Of a DNA stretch of 22,808 bases, positions 1 to 7,216 are shown piece by piece. The position numbers and the translations under genes are program-made. Source of the DNA: Planctomycetota bacterium (GTDB lineage: Bacteria > Planctomycetota > PUPC01 > JACPCR01); NCBI GenBank assembly GCA_030740295.1, contig JASLXP010000039.1, positions 1 through 22,808 on the forward strand. Reading direction: 5' to 3'. How positions within the stretch are numbered: position 1 is the stretch's first letter; every line of letters starts with the position of its first letter. The notes below the pieces were generated by a model. It did no database searches. It was given only the letters and a program-made list of their open reading frames with translations, and had not been told where the DNA came from.

Positions 1-502
1 ACCACCGTGGTCCGAGAGCGGGGCATGCGTTCGAAGGGGTGACTCGGGAACTCGGGAGAGCCGGTTGTCTCCGAGCTGAATTAGTATTTGCGGTTTCAGG
101 ACACCAACCTGGGAAAACCAGAAAAGTCCCGGCGCAGCCAGTCGGCAACAGACCTGCCTTGGTTGCGAGCCCGCAAGGGAACACAAAAACGGGGTCTGCA
201 GCATCGGTATCGGGGAGCAAGTGTAAAAAGCGAGCGACCTGAAAAGGGCTTCCGGCAGTCGCAGTTTTGCATATTACCTTGAAGGCGGGGAAGTGACGTC
301 CAAGCGACCCGCTGGAGGAAAGGCAAAACCGGGCATCTCGCAGCGGAGGAAAGAACGACGAGAGAGACAATGAGCTCACCAACCGTCTTATCAGAAATCC
401 AACGCAATGCTGCGGGCTGAACCACCCGCAGGACAGCATAGAGATGCGGCCAAGGCAGAAGTGCCGAACGCTTCGACAAGACTAAAACCCTTGACGACCG
501 AG
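1..502 (+). ncRNA. Possible body of a group II intron RNA (no protein gene)
   Basis: This stretch carries no convincing protein gene in any frame. It is purine-rich, with many short GC-rich self-complementary segments, and it leads directly into a domain V-like hairpin at about 503-535. It could therefore be domains I to IV of an intron without an open reading frame, or the tail of an intron whose reverse transcriptase lies before base 1. I could not place the 5' splice consensus (GUGYG) or the exon-binding sites with confidence. The extent is inferred only from adjacency to domain V. Confidence 0.35.
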
Positions 503-569
503 GAACCGGATGAGTTAATTGCTCACGTCCGGATCTGTGGGGGGTAGCTCCCCCGGTTCTACCCGGCGG
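503..569 (+). ncRNA. Group II intron domains V and VI
   Basis: Positions 506-510 (CCGGA) pair with 528-532 (TCCGG), a CG dinucleotide bulge follows at 526-527, and 511-514 (TGAG) pair with 522-525 (CTCA). This is the two-stem, dinucleotide-bulge layout of group II intron domain V. The following hairpin, 542-547 (GGGTAG) with 559-564 (CTACCC), fits domain VI, and A561 lies near where a branch-point adenosine is expected. The catalytic AGC triad position reads AAC (504-506) and faces A533 instead of the usual U, so the copy is either a sequence variant or decayed. The terminal loop of domain V is not a GNRA tetraloop. The 3' splice site should lie around 567-573 but is not resolved. Confidence 0.62.
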
Positions 570-716
570 ACAGACTCCGTCTTGAACGAACACCGTGACT
601 GAAGGCATACCTCCGCTATGATTTTGTATTCAACTTTTCTTCGGGCGGAGCTCGTGCAAGCTGTTTATCTCAGCCGTTAGGCGAAGATTAGTACCACTCC
701 GTGAGCAACACATTAA

Positions 717-1349
717 ATGAAATTACGCTTCTTCACGGACCTGGACTTGGGAAACACCTTTGTCCGTCTTTACCGGGCCCAGATAGCGTACTGCAGGCAT
801 TTGCTAAAACAGGAATCCACTATTCGCAAAAGGGAACTTATTCGCTATTTCGCGCTGAATTTCTTTCATGACAGTGAAGTCTGCGATTGGTCATATTTAC
901 CCAAGAGGCGTTCGATCACAGTGGTTCTTTGTAGCAATCAAGCTGAAAGCTACGCGCGTTACATTCTTGACGAAAGCAAAAACGACGAGATTGATAGAGA
1001 CCACTTCCGATATGAAGTCACCTTCAAGGATGTTGAGTGGTTAAATATTCATTCCGACTATCGGTCACTACCATTGGTCTCATATCGCTTCGGAGAAATC
1101 AGGGACGCCCAATCGAAAAGACTACCGAAAGGCTATACAGTTCTCAGGGCTGAGTTCCTTTGGGACAGTGAGCTAGAGATTGCCTTTCGCAACGTGGCCA
1201 TCAGGCCGATGTTCCCCGACCGCATCGCCAAGTACATACCGAAATCAAAGCGACCCATACCTGGTCTCCTTTCCGGTCGAGACGTGAAGGCTGCCCTGCG
1301 CGAAAGGATTCAGGAGTGTCAGGCATTTCTCAGAAGGACAAGGTCTTGA
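717..1349 (+). CDS. Hypothetical protein, 210 aa, unknown family
   Basis: I do not recognise this protein. It is a soluble-looking, charged 210-residue product with no signal peptide, no membrane segment and no obvious catalytic motif. It is rich in Arg, Lys, Glu, Asp, Phe and Tyr, with a basic C-terminal tail. The start is bounded by an in-frame TAA at 714-716, directly before the ATG, so it cannot extend upstream; there is no clear Shine-Dalgarno sequence. Its base composition is visibly lower in GC than the carbohydrate-enzyme genes to the right, and it sits just downstream of the intron-like RNA in the same direction, which suggests accessory or acquired DNA. It transcribes towards the minus-strand dehydratase gene (convergent) and appears unrelated to that cluster. 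The composition and the uninterrupted frame support a real gene, but without a recognised family this is moderate confidence. Confidence 0.55.
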   Translation: MKLRFFTDLDLGNTFVRLYRAQIAYCRHLLKQESTIRKRELIRYFALNFFHDSEVCDWSYLPKRRSITVVLCSNQAESYARYILDESKNDEIDRDHFRYEVTFKDVEWLNIHSDYRSLPLVSYRFGEIRDAQSKRLPKGYTVLRAEFLWDSELEIAFRNVAIRPMFPDRIAKYIPKSKRPIPGLLSGRDVKAALRERIQECQAFLRRTRS

Positions 1350-1493
1350 TGTTTGATCTGAGCGATCGCCTAACCAGAGCGCTCCAGAGAACTGCTTCCT
1401 GGCGTTAAAAATTGGAGTCAGTCGCTGCTTCGAGATTTACTTTCCTTTTAATCCGCTCGTGACTGGTCGCACTCTCTGAGCTTAGACGTCAGG

Positions 1494-1520
1494 AAAAAGC
1501 GAGGCAATCTTTTCTCCTCG
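1494..1520 (-). terminator. Candidate Rho-independent terminator of the minus-strand operon
   Basis: Read on the minus strand just after the dehydratase stop codon, CGAGG (1520-1516) and CCTCG (1504-1500) form a 5-bp stem with an 11-nt loop, followed by C and a run of five T (1498-1494). The stem is short and the loop long, so it is a weak but correctly placed intrinsic terminator. Confidence 0.42.
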
Positions 1521-1531
1521 AGACTGGCCAG

Positions 1532-2611
1532 TTAATCTTCCGGCGGAAATTTGCTCAAGAAGTCTTTGGTGAGTTCGACCCCCCAGCCTGGCCGGTCGGG
1601 GACTTCAAGGAATCCATCCTCGGGCGCGGGCATCTGATCGAAAAGTGGGGACAGGTCCGCTCGCGGGGAATCGGGCCGCATCATTTCCAGCATCTCAAAG
1701 TTTGCCGTGCATGCGCCGAAGTGTGCCCCAACCAGTGTGGAGATGGGGCCGTTTGGATTGTGTGGGCAGACTTTGACGTGATAAGGCTCGGCCATGGCTG
1801 CGATTTTCCGGCCTTCGTTGAATCCGCCACAATGACAGAGGTCCGGCTGGATGTAAGCGACAATCTGCTTCTCCAGGACTTCTCTGAACGCATAGCGCGT
1901 ATAGAGCCGTTCGCCCGTGGCGAGGGGGATGTCTACCGCGGCCGCAACCTTGGCCATTTCGTCTACGTTCTCAGGCGGAACGGATTCTTCATAAAACAGC
2001 GGAGAGAATTCTTCGAGCATCTTGCCGACACGGATAGCCGTGCTTGCGTTCAAGAGGCCATGACACTCGATCAGAATGTCCACGTCGTCCCCGACCGCTT
2101 CACGCGTCCTGCGTATCCGGTCTGTGGCCGCTCGCATGGCGGCGGCATCCAAGCCGAAATTCTCCGGCTGGAACGGGTCGGCTTTGAGAGCGCGGAAACC
2201 CATCTCGACCGCTGTGACGGCTGAGGCGGCATATTCTTCGGGCGCGCCGCTGCGTGCGCCAAAATGGGTGTAGACCTTCACGCTTTCCCGCATTGGCCCG
2301 CCCACAAGGTGATTCACTGGCACTCCAAGGGCCTTCGCCTTGATGTCCCAGAGAGCATGCTCGACGCCGCTGATCGCACTGGTATGGATCGAGCCGCCGC
2401 GCCAGAAAGTTCTTTCATACATCCGCAGCCAGAATTCTTCGATTCGCCGGGGATCCGTGCCCACGAGCGGCATCTGGCGAATGGCAAAGGCAACCGTCGC
2501 CGGATGACAATCATGCGCGACTTCGCCGATCCCCTCGATGCCCTCGTCCGTGAGGACACGCACAAGGCGAGCGTTTCCAATGGGAATGGTCTGAATCTCG
2601 GTGATCTTCAT
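1532..2611 (-). CDS. Enolase-superfamily sugar-acid dehydratase (mandelate racemase/galactonate dehydratase-like)
   Basis: This 359-residue protein has the full mandelate racemase/muconate-lactonizing fold and is most like D-galactonate dehydratase (DgoD). An N-terminal capping domain (about 1-120, including WRGGSIHTSAISGVEHALWD) precedes a beta/alpha barrel. The visible active-site set is K143, the metal-ligand positions E182 (in IECHG), E208 or E209 (FYEES) and E234 (ATGER), H184, D257 (QPDL) and H284 (PHNPNGP). In DgoD the first metal ligand is Asp, whereas here it is Glu. Family members abstract a proton next to a carboxylate and eliminate water from an aldonic acid to give a 2-keto-3-deoxy acid, in the cytoplasm with Mg2+; the actual substrate cannot be read from sequence. 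There is no signal peptide. The gene follows a PcRGLX-like gene with only 3 nt between them, suggesting co-transcription and a role in catabolising released acidic sugars. Confidence 0.93.
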   Translation of the reverse strand: MKITEIQTIPIGNARLVRVLTDEGIEGIGEVAHDCHPATVAFAIRQMPLVGTDPRRIEEFWLRMYERTFWRGGSIHTSAISGVEHALWDIKAKALGVPVNHLVGGPMRESVKVYTHFGARSGAPEEYAASAVTAVEMGFRALKADPFQPENFGLDAAAMRAATDRIRRTREAVGDDVDILIECHGLLNASTAIRVGKMLEEFSPLFYEESVPPENVDEMAKVAAAVDIPLATGERLYTRYAFREVLEKQIVAYIQPDLCHCGGFNEGRKIAAMAEPYHVKVCPHNPNGPISTLVGAHFGACTANFEMLEMMRPDSPRADLSPLFDQMPAPEDGFLEVPDRPGWGVELTKDFLSKFPPED

Positions 2612-2614
2612 GGA

Positions 2615-5600
2615 CTACTTTTCTCCTTTGTTCGATTGCATGCGTTTGAGGTAACCCTCGTCGGGAATGAAACCGGCGGAAGGTGAATCAGAAAGATACG
2701 GAGGAAGTTCCTTTGGCCACGAGAAGATTATGTCTTTGCGGCACGTGTAAGGGATGCTCCACCAGGCGCCTTGCGCGTTTTCAGGGGCTTTGATGTCGAG
2801 CCAGTGTGTGTTGGGCGTCTCTCTCCTCCAGTGAAAGTACCATGCCTTGGAATCCACGATTCGATTCCCGCCATCGTAAACCGCAAAGCCGAATCGTGCG
2901 GCGCGATTGCTCGGCCGGGCGCCGATGCGGAAACCGTTTGTCCCTTTGGGAACGTAAAACCAGAACCGCCCACCGTAAAAGGAGCCGAGATTGAAACTTT
3001 TCGGATCGATCAGGTAGACGCGTTTCTTGGGGCCTTTGGACAGCCAACAGCGCATATAGGCGCCGCTCAGTCTTTCGAGGCGCAGCAGGTAGTGGCCAGT
3101 GACACCGTCCTGTGGGATTTTCAGTTTCAGAATAACGCCATGGGTCATGATTGGCAGGTCTTTGGTGTTGAAGGGCTTCGTAAACACGACTTTCCCCGCT
3201 GGATCGAAAAGCGTGGCCGCGGCGTCGGTCGCATCGCCTCCCTTGTTAATCTTCACCTCCACGTCATGTTCTCTGTCATGGTCCTCAAGAAAAACAATGT
3301 CCCAAGTTCCGCTGAATTTGAGCACACCCTCCACGCCCGGCTCTACCTCTCTGCCATCTCGTTTCGCTTTCTCTCTCGCGCCGAGAGCCAGGACGCTATC
3401 CAGGCCGGACGATTCCGCTCCGAACTGAATGGCCCATGGCGGCACGTCGATGATCTTGTGAGCGTTCGAGAGCGCCCTGTGTGCCTGGCCAAGCCAGGTC
3501 TCGAGCTTCTGGGGCTGTCCTAACTCCTCGGATAACGTGGGGCAAAGTTCGTCGGACCGGAGGACGGCCTCGACAGCGGGAGGGTCCGCGGTGTAACGGG
3601 TGTAAAGCTCTGCTGGTCGGCGGACATTAAAATACCCCGCCCGGTGGTAGCCTTCAGGAGTGAAACCGATGGCGTAACGCTCCCACAATTCATGGGCGCG
3701 CACGAGGAGAACTGGATCCCAGCAGTGGCGATAAGCGTTCATCAGGATTCGGAGATTCACACCAAAGTCCCGGCTGACCGCACCGGATGTGTTTTCTTTT
3801 GAATACCAACCTTCCGCCGGCCACCAGTCCCATATGCTCTGCCCGCTCCGGATGAGCTCCGCGTGGTCTGCCCCGCGCTCGTAACCAGTCAGGTAATAAT
3901 AAAGAAGCGACTGGTCCAGATAGGAATGGGTGATGGCGCTCGGCTGGCCCCAGTGCAGCCGACGATGGCGGGATTGGAGGCCGAGTCGGCCGGGCGTCCG
4001 GGTGGTGTAGTTGAGCGTGTCGATATCGATGAGATGGCGCGTGAATGCCGTTACCGCGTCAAACATCCCCCGTTGGCCCGTCGCCAGAAAGGCAATCCAT
4101 TCCTGATACGGCAGGAAGTAGTCTTCATTGTTGAACCAGCCGCGGGTGGCCATGCCGTGGACCCGGTCGCCGTAATTGAGAATCCCGTAAATTGGCAGAC
4201 CATGCACGACTTCCGGACGTTGTTCCTGGTTGGGCGAATACATGCGGACGTGGTTTGCGTATGCGCGTTTCAAAGGGTCATCCGACTCCGGCGTGCAGCG
4301 CGCGACGGGCGCCCAGAAAGGATCGGCTCTCTGCACCCATTCGGGGTCAATCCAAACGGCGAGGTCCGATAGAGCCGCTCGTGCGCGAGAGGCGGTGGCT
4401 TCCGTTGACGCATCCGGCGCGTGGAAGTCGAGGACGAAGCGGGTCGTCTTGGCGACGCCCTGGGAACTGCCGACGGCCTGTTCCTCTTTCCCGAAGGGCA
4501 GGCTGCGCAGGTCGAGGTGTGCCGGGCTTCGCATCCCAACGAAGCCCAGTTCGAATGAGCCATCGCTGTTGACTGACAGTTCTTTTGGGAACTCCTGCCA
4601 CAAGTTCTTCGCACCCAGCAGCACGTTGGTGTTACCCAGGGCTGCGTCGCACCATCCCGCTGCCCGGCGTCCCGAAGCAAGCTGTGCCCCCCAGGGCGAG
4701 TTGTCGCCTCTGGGATATTCCAGGATGCGAAAGTACTCGGATGATGGCTGTATCAGAGCGACCTGCTCGGCCGAATTCGGCATCAGGGCGGTGAACGTTG
4801 AGCGGGGCCCTGTCCCGAAGGTCGTTTTCTGTAGTCGCCCAATGCACTGCACTCTCAGTCCCATGGAGTCAACGTACTGTTCGGCTTCCGTTGAGATGAA
4901 TGTGTGGAAACCGTGAATCATCGAATGTCCACGGTAAACGTAGAGGCGCAGGAGATATTTGAACAGTCTGGAACCGTCTTGGGTCGCGTACCAGCCAGTG
5001 GCCTTTATAACGGAGCGGATTGGCCCGGCAGTCTCTACTTCGAGCCTGTAGTCCTTTGTGGAAAGCTCGGCAAGAAACGTCCTGGTGGATCGATCCAGCT
5101 TGTATTCATACTGGCGGGGCAAGAGCTTTGCATTCAAAGAAGGATCGCCCAGCTTGAGATACAACTCGCCTTCACCGTTGCGTCTGGTTACTTGTTTTCC
5201 GTTCACAGAAACGCTGCCGAAGAAGATCGGCAGTTCATCATCGAGGCTCATCCGCAACGGCCCTGTATCGACAACCAGACCTCCATCCAGAGGCTCGTCG
5301 ACCAGATCATCTTCCGGCGCGGAGCGCGAAACATCCGACCCAAACTCGACGAAGAAATCGCCGCCTTTGCCGGCAGCGAGGTCCCCCTGAAAATCAAAGA
5401 GCACCCATCGAGCGAACTGTCGCGCATCAGTCCATGTGGCCAGGACCCTGGTCTGGCAGGGCAGTACCTTCCCCGCCGCATCAAGGATGCGACTCCTTTT
5501 TGCAGCATCGTCGACGCGCATCATGCCCTGCCCAAAGGGAATCCCAGCGGTGAGTGGCCAGTTCGTTCGAGCGACACCCGCAGGCTCATCGATGTGAAAG

Positions 5601-6997
5601 TGAATCCGCTCGCGGGCGGCCGCGCTGTACTGTCTGACTCCGAGCTTTCGCGTGAAACTGCCAATCACTTCTCCCCTGTCGTTCGCGATGATCAACTGAA
5701 ACGTCGGCCTGCCCGCTGCAAGCGGCGGGACCGCGAAGTCAAATTGCGCCTCAGCAGCTCTGACGGGGATGGGCTTCGACTTCGCAAGAAGACCCCTTCT
5801 GTCTCGAAGCTCGAACGTCGCGGAGAGTCTGCTGTCGCGTGGCAACGCGGCGAGGCGGAAGTAGCCTCTCACGACCTCTTCACCAGCGTTGAGGTCGCTC
5901 CGGAAGAGGAAGAAACGTTCAATGAGAGGCTTCTGCCTGCCCTTCGCATGGCCACGGGCGACAAGTTTTCCCTCGGAAAACACCTCCACCTGAACATCGT
6001 AATCGCCGGGCTTCTTCACGGGCAACGAAACGGCCACGGCACCCGGTGTGGACGTGATGGTGACCGGCTGGCTCTTGATGGATTGGAGGACGGTATCGCG
6101 CTGTTTCAGAGTCGTCGCCATTGTCACCATCTGCGGCTCATTCACGGCCACGGCTTCCACTGCAACGGACCATTCCTTTCCGGCGCAATTGAGCTCGGCC
6201 GAGCGAATCTCCACGCCGCTCTGATTCTTCCTGCCAAAAAAGACCGTCCCGAACCGGTCCGGCCGATGGTAAGCATTGGTATTCCAGCTTTCCGGGTTGT
6301 ACGGCTTGTTCCGTCCCACATTCATTCGAAACGACTTTCCCTCTATCGGCGTGATGTGAAGCAGCTTCCAGGGCACGGCGATCTCAATGGTGAAGGCGTT
6401 CTTGCCTGTTGAGGCACTTGACTGCCATTGTTCGTGGATGAGCTGTGGATGATAGCGGTGCGAGCCCGGTCTCCTTGCGCAGGCAAGCTGGGTGAAACGC
6501 GCGGCGGCCGTGTTGGTGATGAACTGAAACCACGTGGGCTTACCGCGATAGTTCGGCACGTGCAGATCCTGGCCGTCGACTTCGATGTGCAGCTCGACGC
6601 AGTCGTCTGTCCATATCTGAACGAGGTTGTGCTCTTTGACGCCCGCGGTGATCTTCTCCGGATGCGGCTCACCGAACTCACAACCCAGATAGAAGCTGTC
6701 GTTGTCGTAGCAAAGGCGTACCGTGTTACGGTAAGGCCGAGCCGCGTTCGCGCCCCCGCTGACAAATCCCGTAAGCCGCGCCGAACCCTTCCAGCAATCA
6801 TCATCAAGTCGCCCGTCGATGTTGGGCTTCGTCTGGCATTTCGGCATCCAGGCGGACCGCGGCGTCTCCCAAATGACACCGAACCGGCTTGTGTCTTTCA
6901 TATTCTGCGAGATCACCGGGGAATGGAAGGTGACGCTCTGACACCAGACGGCTTGGAGTGCGAGCAGGACCGCACCGACAGCACGAAATGATTTCAT
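2615..6997 (-). CDS. Exported CBM9-like plus PcRGLX/YetA-like (exo-rhamnogalacturonan lyase-like) protein, 1460 aa
   Basis: Residues 1-19 form a signal peptide (MKSFRAVGAVLLALQAVWC). Residues about 45-255 look like a CBM9-type carbohydrate-binding domain (NIDGRLDDDCW at 59-69, WTDDCVELHIE at 129-139). After a beta-rich linker (260-455) comes a PcRGLX-like N-terminal barrel (about 460-560: PLTAGIPFGQG, then PCQTRVLATW and ARWVLFDFQGDL), a central beta-sandwich (about 575-880, opening with VDTGPLR) and an alpha/alpha toroid (about 885-1200, with YYYLTGY at 1033-1039). A beta-rich C-terminus follows (1200-1460). The characterised relative is the exo-acting rhamnogalacturonan lyase PcRGLX; bacterial YetA-like members are mostly untested, so lyase activity here is inference. 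The toroid core is shared with the product of 13680-16853. The protein is presumably periplasmic or secreted, and its gene is coupled to the dehydratase. No strong Shine-Dalgarno precedes the ATG, but the signal peptide supports this start. Confidence 0.88.
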   Translation of the reverse strand: MKSFRAVGAVLLALQAVWCQSVTFHSPVISQNMKDTSRFGVIWETPRSAWMPKCQTKPNIDGRLDDDCWKGSARLTGFVSGGANAARPYRNTVRLCYDNDSFYLGCEFGEPHPEKITAGVKEHNLVQIWTDDCVELHIEVDGQDLHVPNYRGKPTWFQFITNTAAARFTQLACARRPGSHRYHPQLIHEQWQSSASTGKNAFTIEIAVPWKLLHITPIEGKSFRMNVGRNKPYNPESWNTNAYHRPDRFGTVFFGRKNQSGVEIRSAELNCAGKEWSVAVEAVAVNEPQMVTMATTLKQRDTVLQSIKSQPVTITSTPGAVAVSLPVKKPGDYDVQVEVFSEGKLVARGHAKGRQKPLIERFFLFRSDLNAGEEVVRGYFRLAALPRDSRLSATFELRDRRGLLAKSKPIPVRAAEAQFDFAVPPLAAGRPTFQLIIANDRGEVIGSFTRKLGVRQYSAAARERIHFHIDEPAGVARTNWPLTAGIPFGQGMMRVDDAAKRSRILDAAGKVLPCQTRVLATWTDARQFARWVLFDFQGDLAAGKGGDFFVEFGSDVSRSAPEDDLVDEPLDGGLVVDTGPLRMSLDDELPIFFGSVSVNGKQVTRRNGEGELYLKLGDPSLNAKLLPRQYEYKLDRSTRTFLAELSTKDYRLEVETAGPIRSVIKATGWYATQDGSRLFKYLLRLYVYRGHSMIHGFHTFISTEAEQYVDSMGLRVQCIGRLQKTTFGTGPRSTFTALMPNSAEQVALIQPSSEYFRILEYPRGDNSPWGAQLASGRRAAGWCDAALGNTNVLLGAKNLWQEFPKELSVNSDGSFELGFVGMRSPAHLDLRSLPFGKEEQAVGSSQGVAKTTRFVLDFHAPDASTEATASRARAALSDLAVWIDPEWVQRADPFWAPVARCTPESDDPLKRAYANHVRMYSPNQEQRPEVVHGLPIYGILNYGDRVHGMATRGWFNNEDYFLPYQEWIAFLATGQRGMFDAVTAFTRHLIDIDTLNYTTRTPGRLGLQSRHRRLHWGQPSAITHSYLDQSLLYYYLTGYERGADHAELIRSGQSIWDWWPAEGWYSKENTSGAVSRDFGVNLRILMNAYRHCWDPVLLVRAHELWERYAIGFTPEGYHRAGYFNVRRPAELYTRYTADPPAVEAVLRSDELCPTLSEELGQPQKLETWLGQAHRALSNAHKIIDVPPWAIQFGAESSGLDSVLALGAREKAKRDGREVEPGVEGVLKFSGTWDIVFLEDHDREHDVEVKINKGGDATDAAATLFDPAGKVVFTKPFNTKDLPIMTHGVILKLKIPQDGVTGHYLLRLERLSGAYMRCWLSKGPKKRVYLIDPKSFNLGSFYGGRFWFYVPKGTNGFRIGARPSNRAARFGFAVYDGGNRIVDSKAWYFHWRRETPNTHWLDIKAPENAQGAWWSIPYTCRKDIIFSWPKELPPYLSDSPSAGFIPDEGYLKRMQSNKGEK
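2623..2629 (-). promoter_or_regulatory. Ribosome binding site of the dehydratase, inside the upstream gene
   Basis: On the minus strand AAAGGAG (2629-2623) lies 11 nt before the ATG at 2611. It also encodes the C-terminal Lys-Gly-Glu-Lys of the preceding PcRGLX-like gene. This fixes the dehydratase start and implies translational coupling between the two genes. Confidence 0.8.
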
Positions 6998-7129
6998 GGA
7001 ATCATGGCTCTCTCAGGAATGATGCGGCCTCAGGTAAGTGAGGACAGATTTCCCTGTGCAGACCGAAGGCTGCGACAAAATGCAGTACCGTATTCTTTCC
7101 GGACCTTCAACTGCCGGGCACGTATCCAG

Positions 7130-7164
7130 GGACAGAATGTCCACCACCGTCGCGCACGGACGGT
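7130..7164. other. Two short hairpins in the gap between minus-strand genes
   Basis: The 219-bp gap between the two minus-strand enzyme genes contains a perfect 5-bp hairpin (GGACA/TGTCC, 7130-7142) followed by a perfect 6-bp hairpin (ACCGTC/GACGGT, 7146-7164). Neither has a T-run on either strand, so they are not classic intrinsic terminators. They may be RNA-processing or stabilising elements, or chance. Nothing else was recognised in 6998-7216. Confidence 0.22.
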
Positions 7165-7216
7165 CCTTGTCTGCTGCAGATGAAGGTGCTGGCACTCACT
7201 GATTGTCGCCTCACCC

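Noticed and set aside
96..608. 170-codon minus-strand open frame across the intron-like region
   Set aside because: It lies antisense to a structured RNA with clear domain V/VI pairing, has a Pro/Arg/Ser-rich nonsense-like composition and no ribosome binding site.
1362..1369. GCGATCGC, the cyanobacterial HIP1 octamer
   Set aside because: A single occurrence in an intergenic region is expected by chance and no other cyanobacterial feature is present.
4904..6412. 502-codon plus-strand open frame opposite the CBM9/PcRGLX-like gene
   Set aside because: The minus strand encodes recognisable domains throughout; the plus frame has no motif, signal peptide or ribosome binding site.
7013..7195. 60-codon minus-strand open frame in the gap between enzyme genes
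   Set aside because: No ribosome binding site, no recognisable feature, and it overlaps the two small hairpins; most likely chance.
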